DNA of 64,000 bases from Mesostigma viride (GCA_009746045.1 RPFO01000103.1:1459121-1523120), one strand, 5' to 3'. Positions 12,320 through 22,524 are shown, numbered from the stretch's first letter. Notes: a model not told the origin generated them from the sequence alone. A program made the numbers and translations.

Positions 12320-12733
12320 CTAGCCCATGCATGGTGAGGCCTTCATTTTCAGACCAGATACAGCTGCTGCACTGATGATACTCACCTGTGCTTGGGTGTC
12401 TAGAGCCAAAATACTAGGATCTTGACCTGCATCCCCTACAGCATTGACCTGTGCTGTACCTGTTGCCACAACTGCTTTAGTGTTGAGTGCCTTGTGCAAG
12501 GCCTTAAGAATCTCAGCAAATGACTTCCTGGGAACGACAGGATCTGCTCTCTCTTGTGACTCCTCCAGGTGTGAGGGAGGGGCTACCTGCTGCTCACCCT
12601 GTGCACCTTCCTCCTGCCCAGGTGGACTATTGGGTTGTAGTGGGGCTGCACTACTGAGGAATACAGGAGCTTCTACTGTGGTACTAGTGCTTGCATCAAT
12701 GACGTCCCTAGCCAATTCATTGGGTGAGATCAA
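12320..12733 (-). pseudogene. Copia A retropepsin-like domain (after integrase)
   Basis: A low-complexity linker leads to LALDTQAQVSIIS, a retropepsin-like active-site strand in which the Gly of D-T-G is Gln. The frame ends shortly after, and the rest of the fold continues in another frame at 12230 (VEGY...ALLGEPF). It follows the integrase C-terminus and precedes RT, the order also seen in B and C. Copia elements usually place protease before integrase. Confidence 0.7.
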
Positions 12734-13112
12734 TCCACCAGACTAGTTGGAGCTCCTGCTCTGAATCCATGTCCAAGAATTCTACCCCTGACACGTCTGC
12801 CAGTGGTGGGTAATAAAGCTTGAGTCTATGCTTGCTGACCACACGCTCTCTGTCATGTTGTATAGTGACTGCAGTCCCTTCTTCATGAATCTTAGTGACT
12901 ACAGCTGGACCGTGCCATCTGGCAGAGTGTGCTCTTCCTCTGTCACCCTCTCTGAAAAACAACACATGGTCCCCCACTTCAAACACAGGCCTGGCATTAT
13001 TTTTGTCTTTCTTTGCCAGCAACTTGGCTAAGTGCTGCCTTTGTGTGTTGTAGTGAGTGTGTACCTCTGAAGCATAGCTGCCTGACTGAAGGCCAGTTGG
13101 GGTGATTTCCCC
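12717..13112 (-). pseudogene. Copia A integrase C-terminal part
   Basis: A basic, SH3-like tail with FEVGDHVLFFREGDRG and SKHRLKLYY on the minus strand. Upstream the frame runs to the gypsy insertion. Removing gypsy G and one AAAA duplication joins this frame in phase with the integrase core at 50078-50985, which shows the two parts were one gene. Confidence 0.8.
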
Positions 13113-13116
13113 AAAA
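13113..13116. repeat. Target-site duplication of gypsy G (left), AAAA
   Basis: AAAA here and at 50074-50077. A four-A run is weak on its own, but the in-phase rejoining of Copia A integrase across the insert supports it. Confidence 0.8.
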
Positions 13117-14370
13117 TGTCACGGACGCGAGCTATGTCATCCGGGCGGCGCCCACTATGCACAAGACCGGTGACGTGCGCAAGGAATTTGTTTTCTACGC
13201 ATTTTCGACAAAGGCTAGTGACCGGGGGGGGACACTAGCACTTGCAGCATAAGAGCGGACGAAAGTGTACGTGCACGCGCGCCGGGCCAGGCACAGCTGG
13301 GCGCGCAGCACTGACTTGAGCGGACGGCAGCACAAGTGCGCAGCGTCGAGAGGATCATACGCGTGTTAGTAGTGGACAGCTGGAGCTGAAGCTGGACTGC
13401 TGGACTTCAACTGCGCCGAGGCTATTGACAGGCCAGGTGTCTTTGTGGTGTAGAATAGCGGGTCAACGTTATGAGGACTGGACAGAAAATGGAAAAGGAC
13501 AATTTGCGGTGCGGAGCCAGATCGCTGGAATGAATGCGAAATCGCTGGCAGCCCTACAAAGGGATTTCTTCTAGAAAGGAACGATTAGACGCAATGTTTG
13601 CTGGGCCACTCACACGCAAGGTGTGAGCGTGCAGATTGTCTGAAGGATATTATGCTTCGACCTTGGTGGACGTGACTCAATGCCGGACATTCCCAGGGAC
13701 AGAAATGCCGGAGCCTCTAGGAGATGAGATCGGCAACAGGGTAGCAATTTAGATTTGTCGGGATGCCTTCCTGCTTTTGTTGGCATGTGTGGTAGAAAGC
13801 CAGGACGGCAACTGGAATGCGGTTTCTATTTGCATGGTTCAGGCAGCAAGATAGTTTTGGCATTCCTGGCTGGACTGACAAGTGTGGCGTGTGTCATGCG
13901 TGTGGCATGACGAATGGTTTGGTTCATAGTCGAAGAGGACTCTCACGCAGCGTGTAGTCTCTTCGAGTCTCTCGTTAGTGGCCTTCGTGTTTCTCCCTTT
14001 CCTTGGGAGCAAGGCCGGTAGCATGTCATGGAGCGCTGCCTAACTGCGGGCTCGTGAGCATGGAGTGCATCGATATTGAGACTATCAACGTGTTGTAATT
14101 GTATTAACTTTCTCAATAAATTCCGCATGTGCGGCTTCATCATCAGACTGTGCAAAGTGTGTGTTGTGAAAGCATTGTTCTATAGCAGGGGAGGCAAAAG
14201 CACCCTCTTGCACCATCATATTGTCGCAATTAGAGTAGTTGGAGCGTCTAGCTAACGCCCCAGCAAGGATATTCAAACGCGGCACGCGACGGTACACAAG
14301 GGGATCAAGAAGGTGGTCATCAGGCACGAGGGACAGTTCCTTGTCCTCGGCTGAGAGCCCTCTTTTCATT
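13117..14370 (+). mobile_element. Gypsy G 5' LTR-like region and leader
   Basis: Starts TGTCACGGACGCGAGC directly after the target duplication. Its first 390 bp recur at 49541-49929 with few changes, and the whole region recurs inverted at 684-2010. The right boundary is uncertain: homology with the other copy ends near 14368, and the 140-bp terminal module that follows this region elsewhere is absent here. It may be a 1.25-kb LTR, or an LTR that lost its tail. Confidence 0.65.
14085..14369 (-). CDS. Antisense open frame in gypsy LTR-like region
   Basis: A 94-residue frame, MKRGLSAEDKELSLVPDDHL at its start, runs opposite to the element. The copy at 690-970 shows the same peptide in part (GLSAEDTELSLVPDDHLIDP) but is frameshifted. 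No domain is recognised. It could be a captured fragment, an antisense regulator or chance. Confidence 0.3.
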   Translation of the reverse strand: MKRGLSAEDKELSLVPDDHLLDPLVYRRVPRLNILAGALARRSNYSNCDNMMVQEGAFASPAIEQCFHNTHFAQSDDEAAHAEFIEKVNTITTR

Positions 14371-14529
14371 ACTCGAAGAGACTAGCTCCATCTGCAAAGG
14401 AACATTTTCATTTCAGCAAAGAGAGACGGTGTGCAGTTTTCTGGGGAAGACTAGCACACATAGTGGCCTGATCAACCATTAAGTCTTTCAGATTAGACCG
14501 TTGCTACTTGGTAGTGGTTGTGGCAGTTT

Positions 14530-17500
14530 ATGTCATATCACACTAGGTCGGTCACAGCGTTTTTGGCAAGCCACGCAGGCTGTGCCAACACGGGCGTCGA
14601 CACCGACGGGCAGGAGCTCTCCAGGGTCGATACCACCATCAACATGTCAGGAACTGACCCCACAGCATCAGGCAGTGGTGGGTCAGCGCCGGCAGCTACG
14701 GGCGGTCAAGCAACTGACCCGCCCAGCGGTCGTCTCGGCACTAGTGCGGACACCGCTTTGTTAGGTAATGGAGCGCCTTCCCTTTCTTCGGCAGGGGACG
14801 GTGGTGCTCTTACCCAAGTGCTGCGCCTGCTGCAAGAGCAAGCGGCAGAGCTGGCGGCACTCCGAGCTCAGCAAGCGACGCAGTTATCGCAACAGGCGAC
14901 GCTTGTTGAAGAAACTGTGCGACTTGCTTTGGAGCGCGCGGAATCTACGGCTGAAGCGAGGCGTGCTACGGAGCGCGCTGAGCAACGGCGGCAGGCGGAG
15001 GCAACCACGGAAGCTGCACGCGCCTGCCAAGCTGCGGCCCAACGCGACGCCGAGGCCAGGCAGGCTGCCGACGAGGAGGCCGCTGCCGAGGAAGCGCGGC
15101 GACATGAGGCGCTGCGCGACCAACGCGGACACTTCGACGAAGAGCGCAGTGGGACAGGTCCACTACGCAACGTTGAGCCCAGTCAGCCACGCGTCGGACC
15201 AAGCGGTCAACGGCGGGGCGACGGGGAAATGGCGCAGGATGACGAGCTGCAGCCGAACGTCGGTCGGGTAGGCACCCGGTCGACTGCCGACGCATCTTAT
15301 ACGCTGGGGGGGAACCTACGGGCACCCAACCAAGGCACGTTATCGTGGCGCGGCGGGTATGGTGCAGCCCCCAGGGGGGGAGCATCAGGTGGCTTGTTTA
15401 GCACAGGTCGGCCACCCATGACGGCGGCAGCAACGCCGTTGGGTGGCACCGCAGGGCGGCCCAGGCTTGGCGGCACTCGGTCAGACTTCGGCTGGGGCCA
15501 AGTCGATCGGGAGGTAGCCAGCATACCATGGGGTGAGGGCGACGACGTCCAGCGACCCCACCGCATGCCGTACGGCGTGCATGGCGAATCCACTCGTGTG
15601 CCATCGCTGCCCAAGGTGGAGCTTCGCGAGAAGTTCACCTCAGCAGGCACGGGTGCGACTTTAGAGGAAGCCTATGAGCTCTTCCGAGCTCATTGTAACA
15701 CTTATCGTTATGCCTCGGGGTATCCTCTTCGCCATGAGATGGTGATGGATTTTATTCACCTTTTTTTCCATGACCTGACCAAGAAGAAGGTCCAGGTTTT
15801 GGTCCAGCATTACCGAGCGCTCGTGGACCGATGTCATCGCACGGACATATGGTTTGCGCTCACGGACATGGGCACACCGGATCTCGACTCGATCATCTTC
15901 GATGTCGACCCGGCAGAGCAGCTGTGGCAGCAACTGCGGCTGGAGTACCCAGTTGAGCACGTCAAGGCCATCGCGGAATGGAATGGAGCGTTCACCGTCG
16001 CCGAGGGTGAGGATCCGGCTTTCTCCCTTGACCGGCTTCTCGCGTTTGCGGGCAAAGTGCCTGATTATACGCAGACCAAGGCTTGCCGGTTATGGCGGAG
16101 TGCAGTGCCCCTGCTGGCCATCGATCTTCCGGAGCCGCCCGGTGGGGAGTGGACTTTGGTGACTCTCTGTGCAGCATTCAAGCGGCTGCTCAGGAAGCGT
16201 GCGGAAGGCGAGAAGGGTATCTCGTCTGAGCTGGCTGAGATGCGCAAGAAGATGGCTGAGATGGAGAAGGCCATCGCGGTCAAGGGTGGCCAGCGGCTGC
16301 CTGGTGCGGGGCGCGGTGAATATGTCGGCACTCAGGGTGGTGGCAACGCCGGTCACGGGGGCAGCGGCGGTGGCGGTCAGGGTGGCAGCGGCGGTGTCAG
16401 TCGTGGTGGCGGCGGCAGTGGCTACGGTGGTCGGGGTCGCGGTGGTGGTCGAGGCGGAGGCGGTCGTCCGCCGTCATCGGATGGGACTCAGGAGGCGCAG
16501 GGCGTGCAAGGCGCGCTGGGCGCACCCACCCCGTCACGCGGTAAATGTTACCTTTGCGACAAGGATGGGCACCTTAGTCGCGAGTGTCCAAGCCGCTGCA
16601 CGAAGCCGCATGGGGCAGACACGAAGTGGCACCTGATGAACAAGTGTCCAGCCGCGGGCATCAAGACGGTCCACTTCGCCGAGATGGCGGGCAAGACCGA
16701 CTCGATGGAAGCCCAGGTGGCTGCCATCAAGCATGGTGAGGAGGCGACGGCGCCCCCCAACCAATTCGCGACGGTGTACCGGGAGGACCCATTCTGGGCG
16801 CCCATGCCGGGTGACGTCGAGATCAACGCTGCGGAGGCTACCAAAGGCAAGCAGGCACGCAGCCCGCTTTCTTTTCAGCAGGCACCCATGTTGCCTGCCG
16901 GGCAGTTGCCCGCGTCCTTTTCCATGCCGCTGGCTGGGGTGCAATCTGCTTTTGAGCATGCGAACCCTGCTGGGCTGGAGCAGCGTAGGCGATTGGCGCC
17001 TGTGTACCCAATGCCGTTCATTGTGGACGTACCCATGTTTTCAGCACGGCAGGTGGTCGACACCTTCGGGCAGAAGGGGGTTGAGTGGCTGGGGTCGGTT
17101 GTGTCCGAGATCCAGTTGTTCGCAGATGGGCATGATGTGCGCACCTTGCGCAATTCTGAGTCCGTCACCTACGGGCGTCAGCCGGTAGAAGCCGCAGTGC
17201 CCGTGGTGCAAGCGGGAGTGGTCAGCACAAGTAGCCAGCAGCGCACTAGTGCAGTTCCCCAGGTTCCCACGGTGGTTCCATACCCCAATGGTGAGCCGTC
17301 CATAGCGTTCCAAGCAGTTGGAGCCTGTGGAGATGTATGGAGCGACATGGTGACATGTCCGTTGGTTGGCGCAGTCAAGCTTGATAGCGGTGCTCAGCCG
17401 CTAGTCATCAGCACAGACTTGGCCACCATGCTGAACCTGACCTACGAGAACGGTGGCTTAGTGGAAAGCCCCGTGTCTGTGTCAGGTTGGCAGGGTCCGG

Positions 17501-19116
17501 CTAGTAAGCCGTACGCTATGACGGCGGTTAAAGTCAACGTGATTTTCAATCCGTTGCGCGCCTCTAGCATGACCACCGTGTCCGCGTATGCGCTGGTGGT
17601 CAACAAGTGTGGATATTCCGCACTACTCGGGGTGGATGTCCTTGCTCGCGCCATGGTTCAGGTGGACTATAGGGCGGAGGAGGCATCTTACATCCCTGAT
17701 TGGGATGGGGCTGGCCTGAAGCGGGCCAGTGTGCCGGTCTCATGCTTCAGTTCTTCAGCCGGGGCTGCACGCCTCAACCCTTCCGCGGCTGCGGGCGTGG
17801 TGGAGGTCAGCATGGTGGAGGTACGGGCGGCGGGCTCATCGGCGTGGGACAAGCATCGGACGGTGCTGCCTCAGCCAACGGCGAGCATTGCCAAGATGCG
17901 CACGCAGTGGTCGCTGGATGCTGTGACGTCCACGCGGCAGCTGGCTATGCGCAAGCGGGTGACTGAAGCCGTCATCACCATTCCTCAGATGGCCAGCCAT
18001 GGCCTCACTTTGGTGCAACCGGGTGTCTCGGAGGCCCAAGGTAATTTTTCTGCTGCAATCTTACCGCAGGCCCCTGATTTTGCCAAGGGTGCGGTAGTGT
18101 TGGAACTGTTTGCGGGGATCGGAGGGGGCATTGCAGGCTTTTTGGCCGCAGGCGGCGTGTGCCGTAAACTCATCGCGGTAGAGCCATCGCACAAGGCGCG
18201 TCAGGTGTACTTCAGTCACTGTGGCGTGTTGTCGCGAGAGTATCCCGCGCAGTTTCCGCCATCAGCATGGCGTGACCCGTTTGGGGAATGTCCTCAAGAT
18301 ATCCGAGCCATCGGTGAGGTGCAGGTGCAGCAGTTGTTGCGCAGGCATCATGCCATCGACTTGGTAATTGCGGGTTGGGAGTGCCAGGGCCTGAGCCAGG
18401 CAGGGCAAGGGCGGGGGCTAGCCGATCCGCGTAGCGCGCTGTTCTGGGAACTGTTGCGTGTGGTGGGACTGTTGCAGTCGCGTCAGCCCCATCCGCCTGC
18501 GTATCTGTTTGAGAACGTTGTGGCGGGTGACAGCCCACATCAGGCGGTGCGGGAGGACTGGGCTACAATCGTGGCACTCCTGGGGGAGCCCATCGTGTGT
18601 GACAACGCAGGGCTGGGTGGGCTCACGCATCGTTTGCGTGCCTATTGGACCAACGTGGCGTGTGCGACCGGTGTGCAGGCGGTCTTGGGGGCCGTAGCAA
18701 GGCAGCATCCGAGTGTGTCTGCGGAGGTAGCATTGCCTTCCCACCTAGTCACGCAGAAGGTGGATAGCAAGGATCGCCCACCGTATGCACGCGTTAACCG
18801 GGTCGGGAGCCCCATGTGTGCACTGCCGACCCTGGTCAGTTACCAAGGGTCGACAGCATACCGTGATCGGGGTAAGGGTCTCGTTTGGGACACTACCACC
18901 GGTCTGTTGGTGCAGCCACCCGCAGAATTTCGTGAGGCCAGCATGGGTTTTCATGTCGGGGCCTCGGCGCTGCCGGGCGTGCTCGAGAGTGAGCGCTGGT
19001 CTTTGATAGGCCAGGCTATGTCGGTGTTGCAGGTCGGGTATGTGCTGCTTGCATCGGTTGCCGTGCGCCAGTCTGGGGGGGCGTCCCCAGCCAATCCGGC
19101 CGCCTCAGCAGGTTGA
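14530..19116 (+). CDS. Gag-protease-C5 cytosine methyltransferase polyprotein (gypsy G ORF1)
   Basis: About 1,528 residues from ATG 14530; ATG 14644 is an alternative start. In order: a coiled-coil Ala/Glu/Arg-rich stretch (14,800-15,150), a capsid-like helical region (15,600-16,200), a Gly-rich linker, a zinc knuckle CYLCDKDGHLSREC (16,546), a retropepsin with LDSGA (17,385) and ALLGVDVL, and a cytosine-C5 methyltransferase (18,090-19,075). The last has motif I (LELFAGIGGG), the catalytic Cys in WECQGLSQAG (18,382), motif VI FENV (18,508), HRLRAYWTN and a motif X-like segment. The usual Pro before the Cys is Glu. HRxRxxW after ENV recalls Dnmt3-type enzymes, but I cannot assign the clade. 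The frame is unbroken, so the protein looks expressible. Likely role: particle formation plus CpG-type methylation of element or host DNA. The latter is inferred from reported retrotransposon methyltransferases. Confidence 0.9.
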   Translation: MSYHTRSVTAFLASHAGCANTGVDTDGQELSRVDTTINMSGTDPTASGSGGSAPAATGGQATDPPSGRLGTSADTALLGNGAPSLSSAGDGGALTQVLRLLQEQAAELAALRAQQATQLSQQATLVEETVRLALERAESTAEARRATERAEQRRQAEATTEAARACQAAAQRDAEARQAADEEAAAEEARRHEALRDQRGHFDEERSGTGPLRNVEPSQPRVGPSGQRRGDGEMAQDDELQPNVGRVGTRSTADASYTLGGNLRAPNQGTLSWRGGYGAAPRGGASGGLFSTGRPPMTAAATPLGGTAGRPRLGGTRSDFGWGQVDREVASIPWGEGDDVQRPHRMPYGVHGESTRVPSLPKVELREKFTSAGTGATLEEAYELFRAHCNTYRYASGYPLRHEMVMDFIHLFFHDLTKKKVQVLVQHYRALVDRCHRTDIWFALTDMGTPDLDSIIFDVDPAEQLWQQLRLEYPVEHVKAIAEWNGAFTVAEGEDPAFSLDRLLAFAGKVPDYTQTKACRLWRSAVPLLAIDLPEPPGGEWTLVTLCAAFKRLLRKRAEGEKGISSELAEMRKKMAEMEKAIAVKGGQRLPGAGRGEYVGTQGGGNAGHGGSGGGGQGGSGGVSRGGGGSGYGGRGRGGGRGGGGRPPSSDGTQEAQGVQGALGAPTPSRGKCYLCDKDGHLSRECPSRCTKPHGADTKWHLMNKCPAAGIKTVHFAEMAGKTDSMEAQVAAIKHGEEATAPPNQFATVYREDPFWAPMPGDVEINAAEATKGKQARSPLSFQQAPMLPAGQLPASFSMPLAGVQSAFEHANPAGLEQRRRLAPVYPMPFIVDVPMFSARQVVDTFGQKGVEWLGSVVSEIQLFADGHDVRTLRNSESVTYGRQPVEAAVPVVQAGVVSTSSQQRTSAVPQVPTVVPYPNGEPSIAFQAVGACGDVWSDMVTCPLVGAVKLDSGAQPLVISTDLATMLNLTYENGGLVESPVSVSGWQGPASKPYAMTAVKVNVIFNPLRASSMTTVSAYALVVNKCGYSALLGVDVLARAMVQVDYRAEEASYIPDWDGAGLKRASVPVSCFSSSAGAARLNPSAAAGVVEVSMVEVRAAGSSAWDKHRTVLPQPTASIAKMRTQWSLDAVTSTRQLAMRKRVTEAVITIPQMASHGLTLVQPGVSEAQGNFSAAILPQAPDFAKGAVVLELFAGIGGGIAGFLAAGGVCRKLIAVEPSHKARQVYFSHCGVLSREYPAQFPPSAWRDPFGECPQDIRAIGEVQVQQLLRRHHAIDLVIAGWECQGLSQAGQGRGLADPRSALFWELLRVVGLLQSRQPHPPAYLFENVVAGDSPHQAVREDWATIVALLGEPIVCDNAGLGGLTHRLRAYWTNVACATGVQAVLGAVARQHPSVSAEVALPSHLVTQKVDSKDRPPYARVNRVGSPMCALPTLVSYQGSTAYRDRGKGLVWDTTTGLLVQPPAEFREASMGFHVGASALPGVLESERWSLIGQAMSVLQVGYVLLASVAVRQSGGASPANPAASAG

Positions 19117-19257
19117 GGCGCGTGCAGCCAAACTGAAGCGCCCTGCAGCGACGGGGACTTCATCAGCATGGGGGTGGCGTCTGCGACAGGTGTGGACTAT
19201 CATTCTCATGACCACCCTGCTGACCAGCACCGTGCTGGCCGGCGAGCCCACGCTGCA
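19010..19257 (+). CDS. Start of gypsy G pol frame (+1 to ORF1)
   Basis: The +1 frame is open from 19010, overlaps the end of ORF1 by about 107 nt, and runs to the tandem array at 19258. Deleting the array and one TGCA continues the frame in phase into the RT frame at 44169. Pol would therefore be made by a +1 shift in the overlap. A G7 run (19075-19081) lies there and could be a slip site, a mutation or a base-calling error. Confidence 0.7.
19254..19257. repeat. Target-site duplication of tandem array (left), TGCA
   Basis: TGCA here and at 44169-44172, flanking the array. The four-base length agrees with the AAAA duplication of gypsy G. Confidence 0.65.
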
Positions 19258-20697
19258 AAATCCAGTGTGATGCAGGTCACGGACATACTTGGCCGCCGAC
19301 CTCATGACAGGCAATTCCGTAGCCAGCCAGGTGTAGAATAAAACCATGATGCTTTATTTATATATTTGGAAAGCAACCAAACCATTCACATTTAATTTCA
19401 AAAGACATCGACAAGAATACAAGTGTTGTCTAGTCGTATAATGTCGTACTTGTGCGTCACTGTCCAAATAAGGCTAAGCGGTTCTTGATAACCTAGCAGG
19501 CCTCGGGTGACGCCACACTGCTCCGCTTGGCTTACGGCTGGCAGTGTCCTTTAGCGCCCCCTATCCTGTCTACCTATCCCGCTTACCCCAGCTATGGCTC
19601 ACTGGCCAACGACGACCGGGTTCCTTCCCGAGTCTCGCCCACAATACACACATCATCTTGACGAAACCAAACAGTTATCACTTCCGTCAACCAATCTCAT
19701 GACAATTACTCATTGCAACCACTCTCGGGGGCTGCTCCGGATTGTTCCACTATTAAACCCCTTGACGACAACACCAAGTTGTGAGGGAGAGTAACGAGCA
19801 AACAACGACCACCATGGCCGCTGCCGTGCTCCTAAATACCTCCAAAAATCCCGGCATCCATGCGCTGTCGCATTTGCCAGCAAGCCGCCTGACGTGCAGT
19901 TAGACTGCCAGCAAAATGCTTAGCAAGTCTGTTCGACAGCCACGTGCGAGCCAGCACACCGCACACTACGATCTGCGTATCTAGCTTTGTCCGATGGACT
20001 GAACATCATTCCGTCTAGACAATACAAAAGATTCGTAACTGCCAAATGTCACGCACCGGAATATTGCGCAAGCCACCAAGGCTTTGCGCCCCAAAGTCTT
20101 GCGCCCGAACCTAAGTCAGGTCACCTAAGACTGTCACTCTAGAAATTCAGGCCTTTCCGGCGCGGCGCTCTACACCGGCCCAAGGAACAAAGCCTGCGGC
20201 CTATACTGAATCGGAACCAACCAAACGTCGGACGTAACGATTCCAATTACGGCAATCGCGCAACTTCTTGAGTGCACGGACGTAAATGATCACGGACGTG
20301 ACAGCTGTCGCGTTTGCGTGCCATTATATCCTGGACTGATCATTACCGCTACTTGAATGCATCCACTATCAGCAGTAATCATGTGTGTGATATGCCACCT
20401 CCCCCCCCACTCTTTAGCTCACAACAACTTGAGAGCAAAAAGTGAAAGAAAGGCATCTCACACAACCGAAGGAAGCCCAAAGAGGGCGTCATTCCAGGCA
20501 GCAGCAAAAAGGAAAAAAAAAATCCAGCTGCTCAAAGATGCTTTTCCAGGATCAGCAACAACCTTAACATGCATGCTTTTACAGGCTTATTAGCAATAAC
20601 CCCTTCAATGGCTTTTTACAGGGAAAAGCCTAACCTCTTCAGATGCTTTTGAAGGCTAAGCAATAACTCTTCCTTGTGCTTCCCTGGGTGAAGCAGG
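19258..20697 (-). repeat. Tandem 1.49-kb unit, copy 0 (partial)
   Basis: Almost identical to the four units at 38599-44168, and separated from them only by Copia B. It lacks the first roughly 50 bp of the unit. Read on the minus strand, each unit has a CACGCAAACGCGACAGC/TGTCACG junction (near 20303 here) resembling the module-to-LTR junction of gypsy G. The unit has no long ORF; short frames of 60-90 residues recur only because the DNA repeats. Confidence 0.85.
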
Positions 20698-21344
20698 AGT
20701 TAGCATTTTTGGGCAACCAATATGCTAAGTGGATGCAGTTTGGAAAGACCTTTCCAACGCCGTGCTGACCGCCTGAAACAGACAAGGGACGAGAAAGATA
20801 TGAGGTCCCGAAGTCCTAGCCGTCCGTGGCCGACTAGGGTACAGTCCTCTGGTATAGTGGACAGGACACGTGGCAGGCCGTGCCTGCACAGGCTTAGCCT
20901 GACTATCACGTGACTGTGGTCCACGTAGACCAGAGGAGCAGCAGCCTGTGGCTGGTGGAATACAGGACTGGCACAGGTCTGCGAGGATACTAGGCCTTGC
21001 AGGCTTGTGACAGGTCCTGTACTTCCTAGGTTGCAGAGTCTAGGCAAATCCAGTTCGTCCTGGCTCTGCACTGATGCCAGTGGACGTTGAGGATTTGCTT
21101 GCCTGCCTGCACGTGCCTCGTCACGCCGATGGGAACGAGGAACAACACAAAGGATATAGCTTGGTCATGGGGGATGACCAGCTATCTTGGCAAGCACGAA
21201 CCGAGGCTCCCACATTGGACGTGGAACCGCTCACCGTGGTCGTGGCTTGGTGCACGAGTTAAAAGGTTGCTGCCTTGCAACTTTGGCTCATCCCGTTGTG
21301 TGCGTAAGAGACCAGGAACTCACAGTTCTGGCTGCTCGCTAACT
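20698..21344 (+). mobile_element. Copia B 5' LTR
   Basis: 647 bp with inverted ends AGTTAGC and GCTAACT. It matches 31793-32344 plus 38504-38598 with about two base differences, so B is young. The insertion is at the unit boundary of the array (left flank AAGCAGG, right flank GGAGGAACC). The target duplication is not clean. Confidence 0.9.
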
Positions 21345-21375
21345 CGTACTATTGCATTTCTGTTTGCAAGGTTTC

Positions 21376-22524
21376 ATGTCGGCCGAGGCTCGGGTTGAGA
21401 CACCTGAGTCATCTCCCAGGCGCGAAGCAGCTCCAGAGTTGCCGGCGCGCGAAAACGCATTCTACCCCTATACTCACCAATCCAACGCTTCTACATTTGT
21501 GCAAGCGGCCTACGTTGCGAGGGGCCTTGCGGAAGGCGGTTGGGTCGCTGTGTTCGGTAACGCAGCAGGGCCGTCGGCGAACGACCCTGTGGTGATGAGG
21601 ATTCGGGCGACGACGTCGCCAGGGGAAACAGGGCGGGTCTGCACGGAGCGCCTCGTCGCCATTCGCGACGAAATTGCTTCGTTGATCTACAGTTTAGAAG
21701 TTGCGTACCAGGGCGGGCACGTAACCATCCAGGCGCTTGACTTAGCGCGTGAGACGCTGGGCCAACTGGTGGCCATCTGTTTAGGTGGAACCAGATTGTA
21801 TAATCACTGGGTGGCGACAAGCTCGCTGGGGGAGGGGACCGACGCGTCACACATCATACGGGACGCGCAGACGCGCGAGGCCGATAGCCCGTGGGATTCG
21901 GCCGAGGTGGTGGCTCAAACGTGTGAGCACCTGGTCAACATTCTGATCCAAGAGGCGCGTGGTCACGCAGATCACTGGGTGATCACTACGCGTCCGCCGG
22001 GCATTTGGTCGACCTTGGACACTCCGAGGTTGCAGAGCAGGCCAGGGGCGACTGGGCCGACGGTGACAGTCATCACCGGTCGAGAGGTCAGCGACGAGGA
22101 GTTCCACGATCAGTTCGTGGACCGACCAACGGGCATCATAGCCCGGTCGTCACAACAGATTGACGAGGGTGACGGCACAAACGAGGGATACTCAGCTCGG
22201 CGTAGAGCAGAGTTAAACATACCATTTGAGCCGGAACACGATTTTGGTGAGATTGGTCGGGGGTCGCGGAACGATCGGCGAGGTGGTGGTAGTCGGTGGG
22301 TCAGAAATCTTCAGTGGTATCGCCGTGGCAGTGCAGCCAGACTGCCGGTAGAGCAGACAGCAGCCGGGAGGCCGGTGAGCCGTGTGCTAGGTCCTTACAA
22401 CGCGGAGGAGGTCCGCTCAGTTCCACGCGTGGGGACACCGGTGGCACGCACAGCGCAGGAGCGTGAAGAGGAGGCAGTAGCTGGAGAGCAGCCAGCGGCT
22501 TCTTCAGGCAGCACCAGCGCTTGA
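21376..22524 (+). CDS. Copia B ORF0, accessory protein of unknown function
   Basis: 382 residues from ATG 21376, only 31 nt after the 5' LTR, and ending 53 nt before the gag ATG. The N-terminal half is helical with an Ala-rich composition (VQAAYVARGLAEGG, QALDLARETLGQLVAICLGG). The C-terminal third is Arg/Gly-rich and probably disordered. I recognise no family. It occupies a place where Copia elements normally have nothing, and Copia A has non-homologous-looking ORFs at the same place. A structural or RNA-binding role is possible but not shown. Confidence 0.75.
   Translation: MSAEARVETPESSPRREAAPELPARENAFYPYTHQSNASTFVQAAYVARGLAEGGWVAVFGNAAGPSANDPVVMRIRATTSPGETGRVCTERLVAIRDEIASLIYSLEVAYQGGHVTIQALDLARETLGQLVAICLGGTRLYNHWVATSSLGEGTDASHIIRDAQTREADSPWDSAEVVAQTCEHLVNILIQEARGHADHWVITTRPPGIWSTLDTPRLQSRPGATGPTVTVITGREVSDEEFHDQFVDRPTGIIARSSQQIDEGDGTNEGYSARRRAELNIPFEPEHDFGEIGRGSRNDRRGGGSRWVRNLQWYRRGSAARLPVEQTAAGRPVSRVLGPYNAEEVRSVPRVGTPVARTAQEREEEAVAGEQPAASSGSTSA

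Noticed and set aside
14868-15385. Minus-strand frames of 82-139 residues across gag
   Set aside because: They mirror the Ala/Arg/Glu-rich coiled coil of the sense Gag and have no independent support.
20693-20697. A clean 5-bp target duplication for Copia B
   Set aside because: The left flank (GCAGG) and right flank (GGAGG) differ, and comparison with the intact array units supports only a 2-4 bp overlap.
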